Counted from the stretch's first letter, positions 55,162 through 62,840 are shown. The stretch is DNA of 64,000 nucleotides from Micromonospora nigra (GCF_900091585.1 NZ_FMHT01000003.1:5978001-6042000), one strand, 5' to 3'. A program made the numbers and translations. The notes: generated by a model not told the origin, from the letters alone.

Positions 55162-56888
55162 CGGGGGGCCCCGTCGGACCCGAAGACCGCCCGGTAGTCC
55201 GGGTCGTCCCAGAGCCGGCGGTGCGGTGCGAGGGCGCGCAGCCGACCACCGTCGAGCCAGGCGACGAGGTCCGCCGCCGCCGCCGTCGTCACCCGGTGGG
55301 TGACCACCAGTCGGGTACGCTCCGCGCCCCCGCCCGTGACCGCGCGGGAGATCCGGTGTTCGGTGGCGGTGTCCAGGCTGGACGTCGCGTCGTCCAGGAT
55401 GAGCAGCCGCTCGGCGTGGAACGCGCGGGCCAGCCCGAGCCGTTGCGCCTCGCCCCCGGACAGCGGTGTGTCCAGCAGGCGGGTGCGGAAGCCGTCGGGC
55501 AGCCGGGCGACGACCTCGGCGACCTGCGCGGTCCGGGCCGCCGCCAGTACGGCGGCGGTGGCCGGTGCGCCGGTGTCGGGCGGCCGGGCCGACTGGTCGG
55601 GCAGGCCGAGCCCGATCGCGTCGTGCACCGTCTCACCGACCAGCACGGGACGGTCGAAGGCGTGGCCCACCGCGCGCCGCAGCGCGGCCGGGCTCAGTCG
55701 GGTCAGTCGCACCCCGTCCAGCAGCACCTCGCCGGTGTCCGGGTCGTGCAGCCGGCCGGCGACGGCGGCGAGGGCGGACTTGCCGGCACCGGAACGCCCT
55801 ACGACGGCCACCGTGGCGCCGGCCGGAACGTCCAGGTCGATCCCGCGCAGGACCGGCCGTCCGTCGTCGGCGCGGACGCCCACCCCGCGCAGCCGCAGGT
55901 GGCCGTCACCCGCCGGCAGGGGTTCGTCGCCGCCGGGGCGTACCTGGTGCGACAGCGGTTCGGCGATCCGGCGGCCCGCCGCCCGGCTGCGGACCAACCG
56001 GTTGAGGGTGGCCAGCACCGCGCCGAGGCCGGCACCGAGCGCGGCGTACTGCACCGCGGCGACCAGCTGCCCGGGGGTGAGCCAACCGGCGGTCAGCGCG
56101 TACCCGCCGACGGCAACGACAGCGACCTGAAGCAGGGGTGCCACGGCCGCGACCCTCGCGCTCGCCCGGGCCAGCAACCGCCAGCCGAGCCGGCCGTAGC
56201 TGCGCAGCTGCGGCAGCGGCGCCAGCACCCGGTCGCGTTCCGCCTCGGTGGTGCCGGCCGCGGCGATGGTGCGGGAACCTCCGAGTGCCTCCAGCAGCCG
56301 ACCGGCGATCACGCCCAGCACCCGCTGGTAGCCGGTGGTGGCCGCCGAGGCGTCGGTGACGAACGTCGCCATGAGCGCCGTCAGCAGGGCCAGCCCGGCG
56401 AGGAGGGTGAGCCCGAGCACGGGTTCCAGCAGGAACAGCGCCACGGCGCTGCCCAGCGGGGGCAGGACCGCGACTGCGCCCAGCACCACGGCGGTGCCGG
56501 CCTGACCGGCGTCGGCGGCCTGCCCGGCCAGCCGGCCGACCAGATCACCGACCGGATAGCGGCGGACGGCCCGTACGTCCAGTGCGAACAGATGTCGCAG
56601 CAGGCGTCGGCGGAGGCGGGCGGTTGCCCGAGCAGCCCCGTACCCGCTGGCGAGGTCGCCGAGGATGTCGGTGGCCAGCAGGACGACGACCAGGGCGCAG
56701 GCCACGAGGGGCCAGGTGGGGGACGCGTCGCCGCCGACGGCGGCGTCGACCGCCAGCCCCAGCGCCGCCGGCAGCGCCAGTTCGGCGGCCGCGCCGGCCA
56801 GTGCCACCACCACCAGCAGGGCGGTCCAGCCGCCGCCGTCGCGGACCACCCTGAGCAGCAGGCGGTCCTCGCCGGTCAGCGTCCGCAT
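55158..56888 (-). CDS. lanthipeptide ABC exporter half-transporter (RamA-like)
   Basis: A 576-residue half-transporter: six-helix membrane domain (about 15-300) and ATPase domain (about 330-570). Walker A VVGRSGAGKSAL and signature LSGGEAQRLGLARAF are standard, while Walker B reads LLILDDATSSLD, with Asp in place of the catalytic Glu. The switch His is in VVTHRVTT. ATG 56888 follows GGGAGG; the longer ORF would run into the upstream hairpin. It sits after the precursor genes, separated by an attenuator-like stem-loop, and overlaps its partner. Confidence 0.9.
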   Translation of the reverse strand: MRTLTGEDRLLLRVVRDGGGWTALLVVVALAGAAAELALPAALGLAVDAAVGGDASPTWPLVACALVVVLLATDILGDLASGYGAARATARLRRRLLRHLFALDVRAVRRYPVGDLVGRLAGQAADAGQAGTAVVLGAVAVLPPLGSAVALFLLEPVLGLTLLAGLALLTALMATFVTDASAATTGYQRVLGVIAGRLLEALGGSRTIAAAGTTEAERDRVLAPLPQLRSYGRLGWRLLARASARVAAVAPLLQVAVVAVGGYALTAGWLTPGQLVAAVQYAALGAGLGAVLATLNRLVRSRAAGRRIAEPLSHQVRPGGDEPLPAGDGHLRLRGVGVRADDGRPVLRGIDLDVPAGATVAVVGRSGAGKSALAAVAGRLHDPDTGEVLLDGVRLTRLSPAALRRAVGHAFDRPVLVGETVHDAIGLGLPDQSARPPDTGAPATAAVLAAARTAQVAEVVARLPDGFRTRLLDTPLSGGEAQRLGLARAFHAERLLILDDATSSLDTATEHRISRAVTGGGAERTRLVVTHRVTTAAAADLVAWLDGGRLRALAPHRRLWDDPDYRAVFGSDGAPR

Positions 56889-56911
56889 CGGTCCTCCCGG
56901 TGATACGGCGT

Positions 56912-56943
56912 GGCCCTGGACGGTGATGTCACCGTCCAGGGCC
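56912..56943 (-). terminator. attenuator hairpin between precursor and exporter genes
   Basis: GGCCCTGGACGGTG (56912-56925) pairs perfectly with CACCGTCCAGGGCC (56930-56943), a 14-bp stem with a 4-nt loop, inside the lanthipeptide operon between the second precursor stop and the exporter start. Partial termination here would keep precursor mRNA in excess over exporter mRNA. Confidence 0.7.
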
Positions 56944-56961
56944 TCGCGTGGTGCGATCCGA

Positions 56962-57081
56962 TCAGTTGCAGGTCGTGACGGACAGCGAGCTGTCGCCACA
57001 GAGCAGCAGGCTCGCCTGGCTTCCGCCGCCGGTCCGGTCGGCCGGAGCAGCCTCCATTGCCTGAAGGTCGAGGAGCGCCAT
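56962..57081 (-). CDS. class III lanthipeptide precursor (SapB/RamS-like), copy 2
   Basis: A 39-residue precursor. The leader begins MALLDLQAMEAAPADR with the LLDLQxME recognition motif of class III leaders. The core ends ASLLLCGDSSLSVTTCN, differing from the SapB core (ASLLLCGDSSLSITTCN) in this stretch by one conservative residue. Two S-x2-S-x3-C motifs are present: Ser21/Ser24/Cys28 and Ser31/Ser34/Cys38, which give lanthionine or labionin rings plus dehydroalanines. The expected mature product is a surface-active morphogenetic peptide. ATG 57081 follows GGAGGTGA. It encodes the same peptide as the upstream copy. Confidence 0.95.
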   Translation of the reverse strand: MALLDLQAMEAAPADRTGGGSQASLLLCGDSSLSVTTCN

Positions 57082-57267
57082 GTCGAGTCACCTCCTTCTA
57101 CGAAGTGGGGTCAGGTCAGTTGCAGGTCGTGACGGACAGCGAGCTGTCGCCGCAGAGCAGCAGGCTCGCCTGGCTTCCGCCGCCGGTCCGGTCGGCCGGA
57201 GCAGCCTCCATTGCCTGAAGGTCGAGGAGCGCCATGTCGAGTCACCTCCTTTCACCAAGTGGGGTCA
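56963..57267 (-). repeat. 154-bp tandem duplication carrying the precursor gene
   Basis: Two near-identical units, about 56963-57113 and 57117-57267, include the whole precursor ORF, its ribosome binding site and ~20 bp further upstream (AAGTGGGGTCAGG). The start codons are 154 bp apart. Differences are a silent T/C in Cys28 and a few bases in the upstream spacer. Confidence 0.9.
57116..57235 (-). CDS. class III lanthipeptide precursor (SapB/RamS-like), copy 1
   Basis: A second gene for the same 39-residue peptide. The two copies differ only silently (TGT/TGC for Cys28). It begins 6 nt after the LanKC stop. Its ribosome site AGGAGGTGA is formed by the last codons and TGA of the LanKC gene, so translation of precursor may be coupled to the end of the synthetase. 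Leader motif LLDLQAME and both S-x2-S-x3-C core motifs are intact. No leader peptidase gene lies in the cluster; processing probably uses a general protease elsewhere. Confidence 0.95.
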   Translation of the reverse strand: MALLDLQAMEAAPADRTGGGSQASLLLCGDSSLSVTTCN

Positions 57268-59839
57268 GGGTCGCCCCCGCCGTCGCGGGGGAGTCTGGTG
57301 CGCCGGTGAGGGGCGCGAGGAAGGGCAGGGTCGCCAGGTCGCCGGTTCGGGCGGCGGCCAGTGCCAGCAGCACGCCCGCGGTGCCCGTGGCGAGGTCCAT
57401 GGACAGCCGCAGCAACTGTTCGCCGGGGAAGGCGGTGCCGTCCCGGTAGGGCAGCGCGTGCCAGGCCAGGCGCCGGACCTGCGCGTCCAGTTCGGGTCGC
57501 AGTTCCGGGTCGTCCGGCTGCGCGGCGAGGTAGGCGATGATGCCGGCCCGCCCCGCGAAGAGGCCCGTCTGCGCGTAGAACGGTGATCGTGCGACGCGGC
57601 GTACCCCGGCGCTGGCCTCGGCGAACTGGTCGTCATGGCGGTGGCGCAGGTACTGGTCGAGGACGAGCCCGATACCGACGCTGCCCTGCCCCAGGTAGGG
57701 CATGGTCCGCCAGCCCTCGTTGACCTCGAGTGCGCCGTCGGGGCGTACCACGCAGCGGCGCAGGTCCTGCCGCAGCGCGGTGGCGGCGTGGTCGAGCAGG
57801 GCCGGGTCACCGGTCAGCTCGTACAGTCGCACCAGCAGCAGCGCCGGCCCGGTGCGGCCCCGCAGCAGCCCGGCGTACGGATGCCGCCCGCCGCTGACGT
57901 CGCCACCTGGATCGTCGGCGAGCCGGTTCACCAGTTGGTCGGTGACCCGCCAGGCCGCCTCTCGCAGTGCGGGTTCCCCGGTGCGCCCGGCCAGCTCGGC
58001 CAGGTTGAGGGCGATGCCGGCCAGTCCGTTGGCCAGGCTGTGGTCCAGCTCGGTCGTCGACTCGCGCAGGCAGATGTCGAGCACGTCGAGCGCGTCCTGC
58101 CGACGGTCCAGCAGTTCCAGGGCGTACGCGACGCCGTGCAGGCCGTCGTAGAAGCCGCACCGGGTGCCCGACGGGGGTGAGGTGGCCCGACGGACCAGCC
58201 ACTGCTCGTGTTCCGGCCAGCGGCCTGCGCCGCTGCGGTGCAGCGCGTACAGCACGCCGGCCGCGCCGTGAGCGAGGTTGAGCCCGCCGCTGCGGAACTG
58301 TTCGATGTCACCGGGGAACAACCGGTCGTCGCGCTCCGGTGTGGCACTGGCGAGCACGGCCCGGGCGAGCCGGTCCCGGTCGACGGACGGGACGTTCTCG
58401 GCGGGTGCGGCCTGCTCGTCGTCGGGTTGTTTGCGCGCGCCGGTGATCTCGGTGACCGCCGCGTCCAGGTAGGACCTCGGCACCGGGAAGGCGTCGGCGA
58501 TGACGTCGGCCAGGTGTGCCGCCTTGGCCGGGGCGAGACGGAGCAGTTGGGTCAGCGGCAGGAACAGCGCGAGCCGCAGGCACGCCAGGGCGTAGTGGTC
58601 GACCGCCGGACCGGTCCGGTCCCGGGGTGCGGCGAAGCCCTGGTTGCGCAGGCCCGGCCGGCGGTGCCCGTCGACCGGCGCGGCGACCTCGAAGTCGACC
58701 AGCGCGACCCGGCCGTCCGGGCGGAGCATGATGTTGAACAGGTGCAGGTCGCCGTAGACCAGGCCGCGTGCGTGGATCGCCCGGACGATCTCGTCGACCT
58801 GACGGTGGACGTCCAGCGCCCAGCTCGCGTACGTCGCACGGTCGTCGTCGGTGGCGTCGGCGTCGATCAGTGGGTAACGGTCCACCAGGACCTTGTTCAG
58901 GGGGCGGCCCTCGATGAACTCCAGGGCGAGGAACCGGTGGTCGCCGAGGGTGAACTCGTCGTGCACCCGGGGCACCTGCGGCAGGTCGGCGAGCTGGCGC
59001 AGGACGGCTGCCTCCCGGGCGAGCCGGGTGACGGCGTCGGTGCCGTCGGCGTCCAGGCCGGCGTGCGGTCGGGCCTCCTTGAACACGAGCTGGGTGTCGG
59101 TGCGCAGGTCGCGTCCGACGTACAGGCCACCGCCGTTGGAGAAGTGGATGACCTTCTCGATCCGGTACGGCATCTCGTCGGTGCTGGTCGCGTTGCGGGC
59201 GGCCAGGTGCGGGGCGAGGAAGTCGGGCAGTGTCACCCAGGACGGTACGTGGAAGACCGGGTCGCGGCGGTCCGGCACCAGGGTGCCGGTCTCGTCCTCG
59301 ACGGCCGGGACCACCTGGCCGTCCGGCGAGTGGCAGTACCGGGCGGCGAAGCCTCCGTAGCGGACGTACACCGGCCCGGCGCCGTAGCGCAGGTCGCTGA
59401 GGATGTACGGGCCGGTCTCGCCGGCGAGCAGCTCGTCGAGCTCCTTGCAGACCAGCTCCAGCTCGGCGTCGTCGCGGGGGTAGACGGTGACGAACTTGCC
59501 GCTGGCGGCGCGGGCGGCGTACTTGGAGTTGCGCAGCAGCAGGGTGCGGGGTCCGCGCAGGAACTTGAAGGACAGGCCGCGGGGGACGCAGTAGTCCCAG
59601 ACGGCGTCGAGCACCCGGTCGGCGTTGGCGAGGGTGGCCGAGACGTGCACCTTCCAGCCCTGCTGCGGCAGGCGTTCACCGGCCGGGGCGTGGATGAGCC
59701 AGTCGTCGAGTGGTTCCCGTCGCCAACCCTCGGGCAGTGGCCGGCGTGCCACCTCGAAGGTGGGCTGCGCGACGGCGCTGCCGAGGGAGTCGTAGAACAG
59801 CGGGTCCGCAGCGCAGTAGCTGTCGTAACGTTTGTCCAC
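57242..59839 (-). CDS. class III lanthipeptide synthetase (LanKC/RamC-like)
   Basis: An 865-residue trifunctional enzyme that phosphorylates Ser/Thr, eliminates phosphate and cyclises the precursor. The N-terminal lyase region (about 1-230) starts VDKRYDSYCAADPLFYDSL, as in RamC. The kinase domain (about 235-510) has VFKEARPHAG (Lys), ARGLVYGDLHLFNIMLR (catalytic loop near 360) and ALVDFEVAAP (DFG equivalent). The cyclase domain (about 540-865) has LanC-like repeats (AHGAAGVLYAL, FYDGLHGVAYALEL, ATGTAGVLLAL) but lacks the Cys/Cys-His zinc ligands, as is usual in class III. Start GTG 59839 is set by the RamC-like N-terminus. Confidence 0.95.
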   Translation of the reverse strand: MDKRYDSYCAADPLFYDSLGSAVAQPTFEVARRPLPEGWRREPLDDWLIHAPAGERLPQQGWKVHVSATLANADRVLDAVWDYCVPRGLSFKFLRGPRTLLLRNSKYAARAASGKFVTVYPRDDAELELVCKELDELLAGETGPYILSDLRYGAGPVYVRYGGFAARYCHSPDGQVVPAVEDETGTLVPDRRDPVFHVPSWVTLPDFLAPHLAARNATSTDEMPYRIEKVIHFSNGGGLYVGRDLRTDTQLVFKEARPHAGLDADGTDAVTRLAREAAVLRQLADLPQVPRVHDEFTLGDHRFLALEFIEGRPLNKVLVDRYPLIDADATDDDRATYASWALDVHRQVDEIVRAIHARGLVYGDLHLFNIMLRPDGRVALVDFEVAAPVDGHRRPGLRNQGFAAPRDRTGPAVDHYALACLRLALFLPLTQLLRLAPAKAAHLADVIADAFPVPRSYLDAAVTEITGARKQPDDEQAAPAENVPSVDRDRLARAVLASATPERDDRLFPGDIEQFRSGGLNLAHGAAGVLYALHRSGAGRWPEHEQWLVRRATSPPSGTRCGFYDGLHGVAYALELLDRRQDALDVLDICLRESTTELDHSLANGLAGIALNLAELAGRTGEPALREAAWRVTDQLVNRLADDPGGDVSGGRHPYAGLLRGRTGPALLLVRLYELTGDPALLDHAATALRQDLRRCVVRPDGALEVNEGWRTMPYLGQGSVGIGLVLDQYLRHRHDDQFAEASAGVRRVARSPFYAQTGLFAGRAGIIAYLAAQPDDPELRPELDAQVRRLAWHALPYRDGTAFPGEQLLRLSMDLATGTAGVLLALAAARTGDLATLPFLAPLTGAPDSPATAGATLTPLGERR

Positions 59840-59898
59840 TGTGCCCCACTCCCTCCATCTACCCGGGCCGGTTGCGGTCCTGTTGATGGATTCGATTC

Positions 59899-59912
59899 TG
59901 GCCGTTCGGCCA
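59899..59912. promoter_or_regulatory. 14-bp palindrome upstream of LanKC gene
   Basis: TGGCCGTTCGGCCA is a perfect 6-bp inverted repeat with a 2-nt centre, 60 bp before the LanKC start. A candidate operator for the adjacent LuxR regulators. Confidence 0.4.
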
Positions 59913-59935
59913 ATGGCGTCCCCAGTGCTTTCAGT

Positions 59936-59949
59936 CATTCGGATGAATG
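59936..59949. promoter_or_regulatory. inverted repeat in the AT-richer LanKC promoter region
   Basis: CATTC-GGAT-GAATG, a 5-bp inverted repeat about 100 bp upstream of the LanKC start, inside a ~60-bp stretch (59928-59985) that is clearly AT-richer than its surroundings. Confidence 0.4.
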
Positions 59950-60094
59950 CGTGCTGCACGATCGGTCATGACAAAAGACAGTTGCGGCGTAGCCGGTGGG
60001 ACGTGCCCTGTTCCGGGCCGATCGCCCGTTCGCGCTGCCCGTTCCCGCCGCCCGACAGGCGCCGGGCAGGCATGACGGCGTCGACGCCTGCCGG

Positions 60095-60100
60095 TACGGT
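60095..60100 (+). promoter_or_regulatory. -10 box of lipid kinase gene (leaderless)
   Basis: TACGGT followed by 7 nt and GTG 60108, which favours this start over ATG 60072. Confidence 0.5.
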
Positions 60101-60107
60101 GCACGCC

Positions 60108-61040
60108 GTGACCGCAGCCGATCAGCCCTCCGGCGGCCCGCTCCCTGTCGGGCCCGTGGCCGTTCTCGCCAACCCCACCGCAGGGCGCGGCCGGCATCGC
60201 GACCTGCTGCCGCAGCTGCTGGAGCGGCTGGCCGCGGCCGGTCGACCGGTGCGGCTGTTGACGGCGGACAGCCCCGCGCGGGCCGAGGCGGCCTGCCACG
60301 AGGCGGTCACCGCCGGGGTCGGTGCGTTGGTCGCCGTGGGTGGCGACGGCACGGTGCACCGGGCGTTGCAGGCGGTCGCCGGGACGGCGGTGCCGTTCGG
60401 CCCGGTGCCGGCGGGCACCGGCAACGACTTCGTGGGTGACACCGGCTTCCCCGCCGACCCGCTCGCCGCGGCCGAGGTGATCGCCGCTGCCCTGCGGGAG
60501 GGCCGGAGCCGCCCGGTGGACCTCGCCTCGATGACCGGGCCGGGCGGCGTGCGGCGCTGGTACGGAGCGGTCCTCGCCGCCGGGTTCGACGCGGTCGTCA
60601 ACGAGCGGGCCAACCGGATGCGCTGGCCGCGCGGGCCCCGCCGGTACGACCTGGCGATCCTGGTGGAGCTGGCCCGGCTGCGTCCACGTCGCTACACGCT
60701 GCGCCTGGACGGGCAGCCGCACGAGGTGGACGCCGTGCTGGTGGCGGTGGGCAACTGCGCCAGTTACGGCGGCGGCATGCGGATCTGCCCGGACGCCGAT
60801 CCGAGCGACGGGTTGCTCGACGTGGTGGTGGGTGGGCGGTTCGACCGCCGTACCCTGATGCGGGTCAAGCCGCGCATCTACGCCGGCAGCCATGTGACGC
60901 ATCCGCTGGTGCGCAGCTACCGGGCCCGCACCGTGGAACTGACCGCCGAGGGCATCACCACGTACGCCGACGGGGAACGGTCGCTGGGCCTGCCGGTGCG
61001 GATCACCGCGATGCCCGGTGCGCTGCGGCTGCTGCGCTGA
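60108..61040 (+). CDS. diacylglycerol kinase-family lipid kinase (YegS/DagK-like)
   Basis: A 310-residue soluble lipid kinase. The ATP site is VAVLANPTAGRGRH and GALVAVGGDGTVHRAL (GGDGT motif). GPVPAGTGNDFVGDTGFP and DADPSDGLLDVVVGGRFDRRTLMRV are conserved in the family. It should phosphorylate diacylglycerol or a related lipid and feed phospholipid recycling. The C-terminal domain is beta-rich with TTYADGERSLGLPVRITAMPGAL. It is divergent from the LanKC gene and outside the lanthipeptide operon. Confidence 0.92.
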   Translation: MTAADQPSGGPLPVGPVAVLANPTAGRGRHRDLLPQLLERLAAAGRPVRLLTADSPARAEAACHEAVTAGVGALVAVGGDGTVHRALQAVAGTAVPFGPVPAGTGNDFVGDTGFPADPLAAAEVIAAALREGRSRPVDLASMTGPGGVRRWYGAVLAAGFDAVVNERANRMRWPRGPRRYDLAILVELARLRPRRYTLRLDGQPHEVDAVLVAVGNCASYGGGMRICPDADPSDGLLDVVVGGRFDRRTLMRVKPRIYAGSHVTHPLVRSYRARTVELTAEGITTYADGERSLGLPVRITAMPGALRLLR

Positions 61041-61169
61041 CCTGGCCGCCCGGCGGTCAGCCGCCCTCCGACGAGCCGTACGCCCCGACTGCCCCGCCGC
61101 CGTGGACCGGGCCGCCGCGACCCCGTCCCCACTCGGTCGCGCCGCCCTCCGCCACCCGCCCGGAGCCGG

Positions 61170-61913
61170 TCAGTGTTCCGGGTGCGCTGGTCGTGGCCCT
61201 GCCTCCGCTGGTCGTGGCCCGGCTCCGGTGAGCCGACCGAGCCATTCGGCGAGCAGTGCCCGTTCGGCGGCGGTCAGGTCGCCGGCCACCTCGGGCAGGG
61301 CGGCCCGCAGGGCGACGGCGTGCCGGACCGCCCGGTCGGGCGGGCGCACCGCGCGGGCGGCGGGGCTGTCGGCGCAGACGGCCGCCACCACCGCCTCGCG
61401 GGTGGCCGGGGACAGGCCCGGGTCGCCGCCCTGGATGAGGGTGAGGGTCGTTCCGCAGCTCGCCGCGTGCACCATCCCGGCGGCGCGGGCCACGTCGACC
61501 CGGAGCCGGCCCGCCGCGGCGACCCGGGCGACGAGGTCGTGGAAGATGTCCGCGGCCACCCGGGCGGCGGTGGGTCGTACGCCGGGGCGCGGATCGCCGT
61601 ACATCAGGGTGTGGAAGGCGGGGTTGGCCACCCCGAAGTCGACGTGCATGTCCCAGCCCCGGCGCAGGGCGTCCACCGGGTCGTCGGCGGGTTCCCGGGC
61701 CGCCTGCGCGTGCAGGTACGCGGCGAAGCCGTAGCTGACGGCGGCGTCGAGCAGTCCGCGCATGTCGCCGAACTGCCGGTAGATGGTGGGTGCCTGCACG
61801 GCGGCGACCCGGCTCACCGCGCGGGTGGTGACCGCGTCGCGGCCACCCTCGGCGAGCAGCGCGGCGGCGGTCCGGACCATCCGGTCCCGGGCGGGCAGCT
61901 CGCCGGCACTCAT
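61170..61913 (-). CDS. TetR-family transcriptional regulator
   Basis: A 247-residue repressor-type protein. The HTH is in DAVTTRAVSRVAAVQAPTIYRQFGD (about residues 27-50). The remaining helices form a ligand/dimer domain with MHVDFGVANPAFHTLMYGD, and the last ~25 residues are Pro/Ala-rich. The ligand is unknown. An inverted repeat just upstream of its ATG is a likely operator. It lies between a lipid kinase and a HAD phosphatase; no efflux pump is next to it. Confidence 0.9.
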   Translation of the reverse strand: MSAGELPARDRMVRTAAALLAEGGRDAVTTRAVSRVAAVQAPTIYRQFGDMRGLLDAAVSYGFAAYLHAQAAREPADDPVDALRRGWDMHVDFGVANPAFHTLMYGDPRPGVRPTAARVAADIFHDLVARVAAAGRLRVDVARAAGMVHAASCGTTLTLIQGGDPGLSPATREAVVAAVCADSPAARAVRPPDRAVRHAVALRAALPEVAGDLTAAERALLAEWLGRLTGAGPRPAEAGPRPAHPEH

Positions 61914-61921
61914 CGCGGCGC

Positions 61922-61937
61922 TAACGCGGGGACGTTA
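61922..61937. promoter_or_regulatory. candidate TetR operator
   Basis: TAACG-CGGGGA-CGTTA, a perfect 5-bp inverted repeat, 9-24 bp upstream of the TetR start; a GTTAAC palindrome overlaps its end. Position suggests autoregulation. Confidence 0.5.
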
Positions 61938-61959
61938 ACGGTGTGGTGAACCACCGATG

Positions 61960-62754
61960 TCATGATCGCGTTATCGGTGCCTCGCCGGCCGGACCGCCGC
62001 AGGCCAGGTCGAGGACGGCCCCCAGGCCGTTGGGCCGGCCCGCGTCGGCGGCCGGCAGCACCAGCACCGCACAACCGGCCGCGACGGCACCCGCATCGGC
62101 CGGGGTGTCGCCGACCATCAACGCCTCCTCCGGGTCGACGCCGAGCATCCCGCAGGCCCGCCAGAAGATCGCCGGGTCCGGCTTGCAGCGCCCCACCTCG
62201 TACGACAGGACGAACGCGTCGACCAGGTCCGCGAGTCCCCACGCCGCGAAGTGCGGCCGGATGTCGAAACCGATGTTGCTGACCACCGCCACCCGTACCC
62301 CGGCGTCGCGCAGCGCGGCCAGCGTCGCCGCCGTGTCCGGGTACGGCACCCAGCCCTCGGGAAGCAGCACCCGCTCGTACAGGGCCTCGGCGAACCCGTC
62401 GATCCCGGCGTCGACGGTCGCGGCGAGCCCCGTGTACGCGCCCCGGTGGGCGTGCTCGTACAGGTCGCGGTCGGCCCACAGCTCCGCGAGGCGGGGCGGC
62501 ACCCGGGCCGGCAGCGGACCGCCGGCCCGACCGGCGGTCACCAACCGGTCGGCCAGGGACGTCGCGCGTATCCGCTCCAGGGGCACCCCGCAGGCCGCCG
62601 CAGCCGCCAGCACCCACTCGCGGGGATCCTCGACCTGCGCGAGGGTGCCGTGGAAGTCGAACAGCACCCCCCGCACCGGCCTGCGGGACGGCCCGCGACG
62701 GGCGGTGGCGTCGGAGTCGCGCGTGGCGGGGGACGGTTCGGCATGATCCGGCAC
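61960..62754 (-). CDS. HAD-superfamily hydrolase with Asp-x-His motif
   Basis: A 264-residue HAD protein. Motif I reads VRGVLFDFHGTLAQV: the nucleophile Asp is present but the usual second Asp is His (DFHGT). Motif II VAVVSNIGFDIRPHF, Lys in RCKPDPAIFWRACGMLG and motif IV LMVGDTPADAGAVAAGC are intact. The altered acid/base residue suggests slow phosphatase activity or a different chemistry. The start GTG 62754 is fixed by TAGGGT 7 nt upstream. It lies divergently beside helY. Confidence 0.85.
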   Translation of the reverse strand: MPDHAEPSPATRDSDATARRGPSRRPVRGVLFDFHGTLAQVEDPREWVLAAAAACGVPLERIRATSLADRLVTAGRAGGPLPARVPPRLAELWADRDLYEHAHRGAYTGLAATVDAGIDGFAEALYERVLLPEGWVPYPDTAATLAALRDAGVRVAVVSNIGFDIRPHFAAWGLADLVDAFVLSYEVGRCKPDPAIFWRACGMLGVDPEEALMVGDTPADAGAVAAGCAVLVLPAADAGRPNGLGAVLDLACGGPAGEAPITRS

Positions 62755-62761
62755 GTCGTGC

Positions 62762-62767
62762 ACCCTA
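62762..62767 (-). promoter_or_regulatory. -10 box of the DFHGT HAD gene (leaderless)
   Basis: TAGGGT on the minus strand, 7 nt before GTG 62754. Confidence 0.6.
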
Positions 62768-62827
62768 CCGACCCGCTCCGACCGCTCCACCGCACGGCCT
62801 TGCCGGGTGCCCGTCGGTGGCACGCAC

Positions 62828-62833
62828 TAATCT
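62828..62833 (+). promoter_or_regulatory. -10 box of helY (leaderless)
   Basis: TAATCT followed by 7 nt and ATG 62841. Confidence 0.6.
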
Positions 62834-62840
62834 TGAAGAC

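Noticed and set aside
50278..59839. Evidence for a mobile element carrying the lanthipeptide cluster
   Set aside because: No transposase, integrase, flanking direct repeat or tRNA was seen at either border, so horizontal transfer is only a possibility.
59832..60107. Upstream extension of the lipid kinase across the LanKC promoter
   Set aside because: The extra residues do not match the family, and TACGGT sits 7 nt before GTG 60108.
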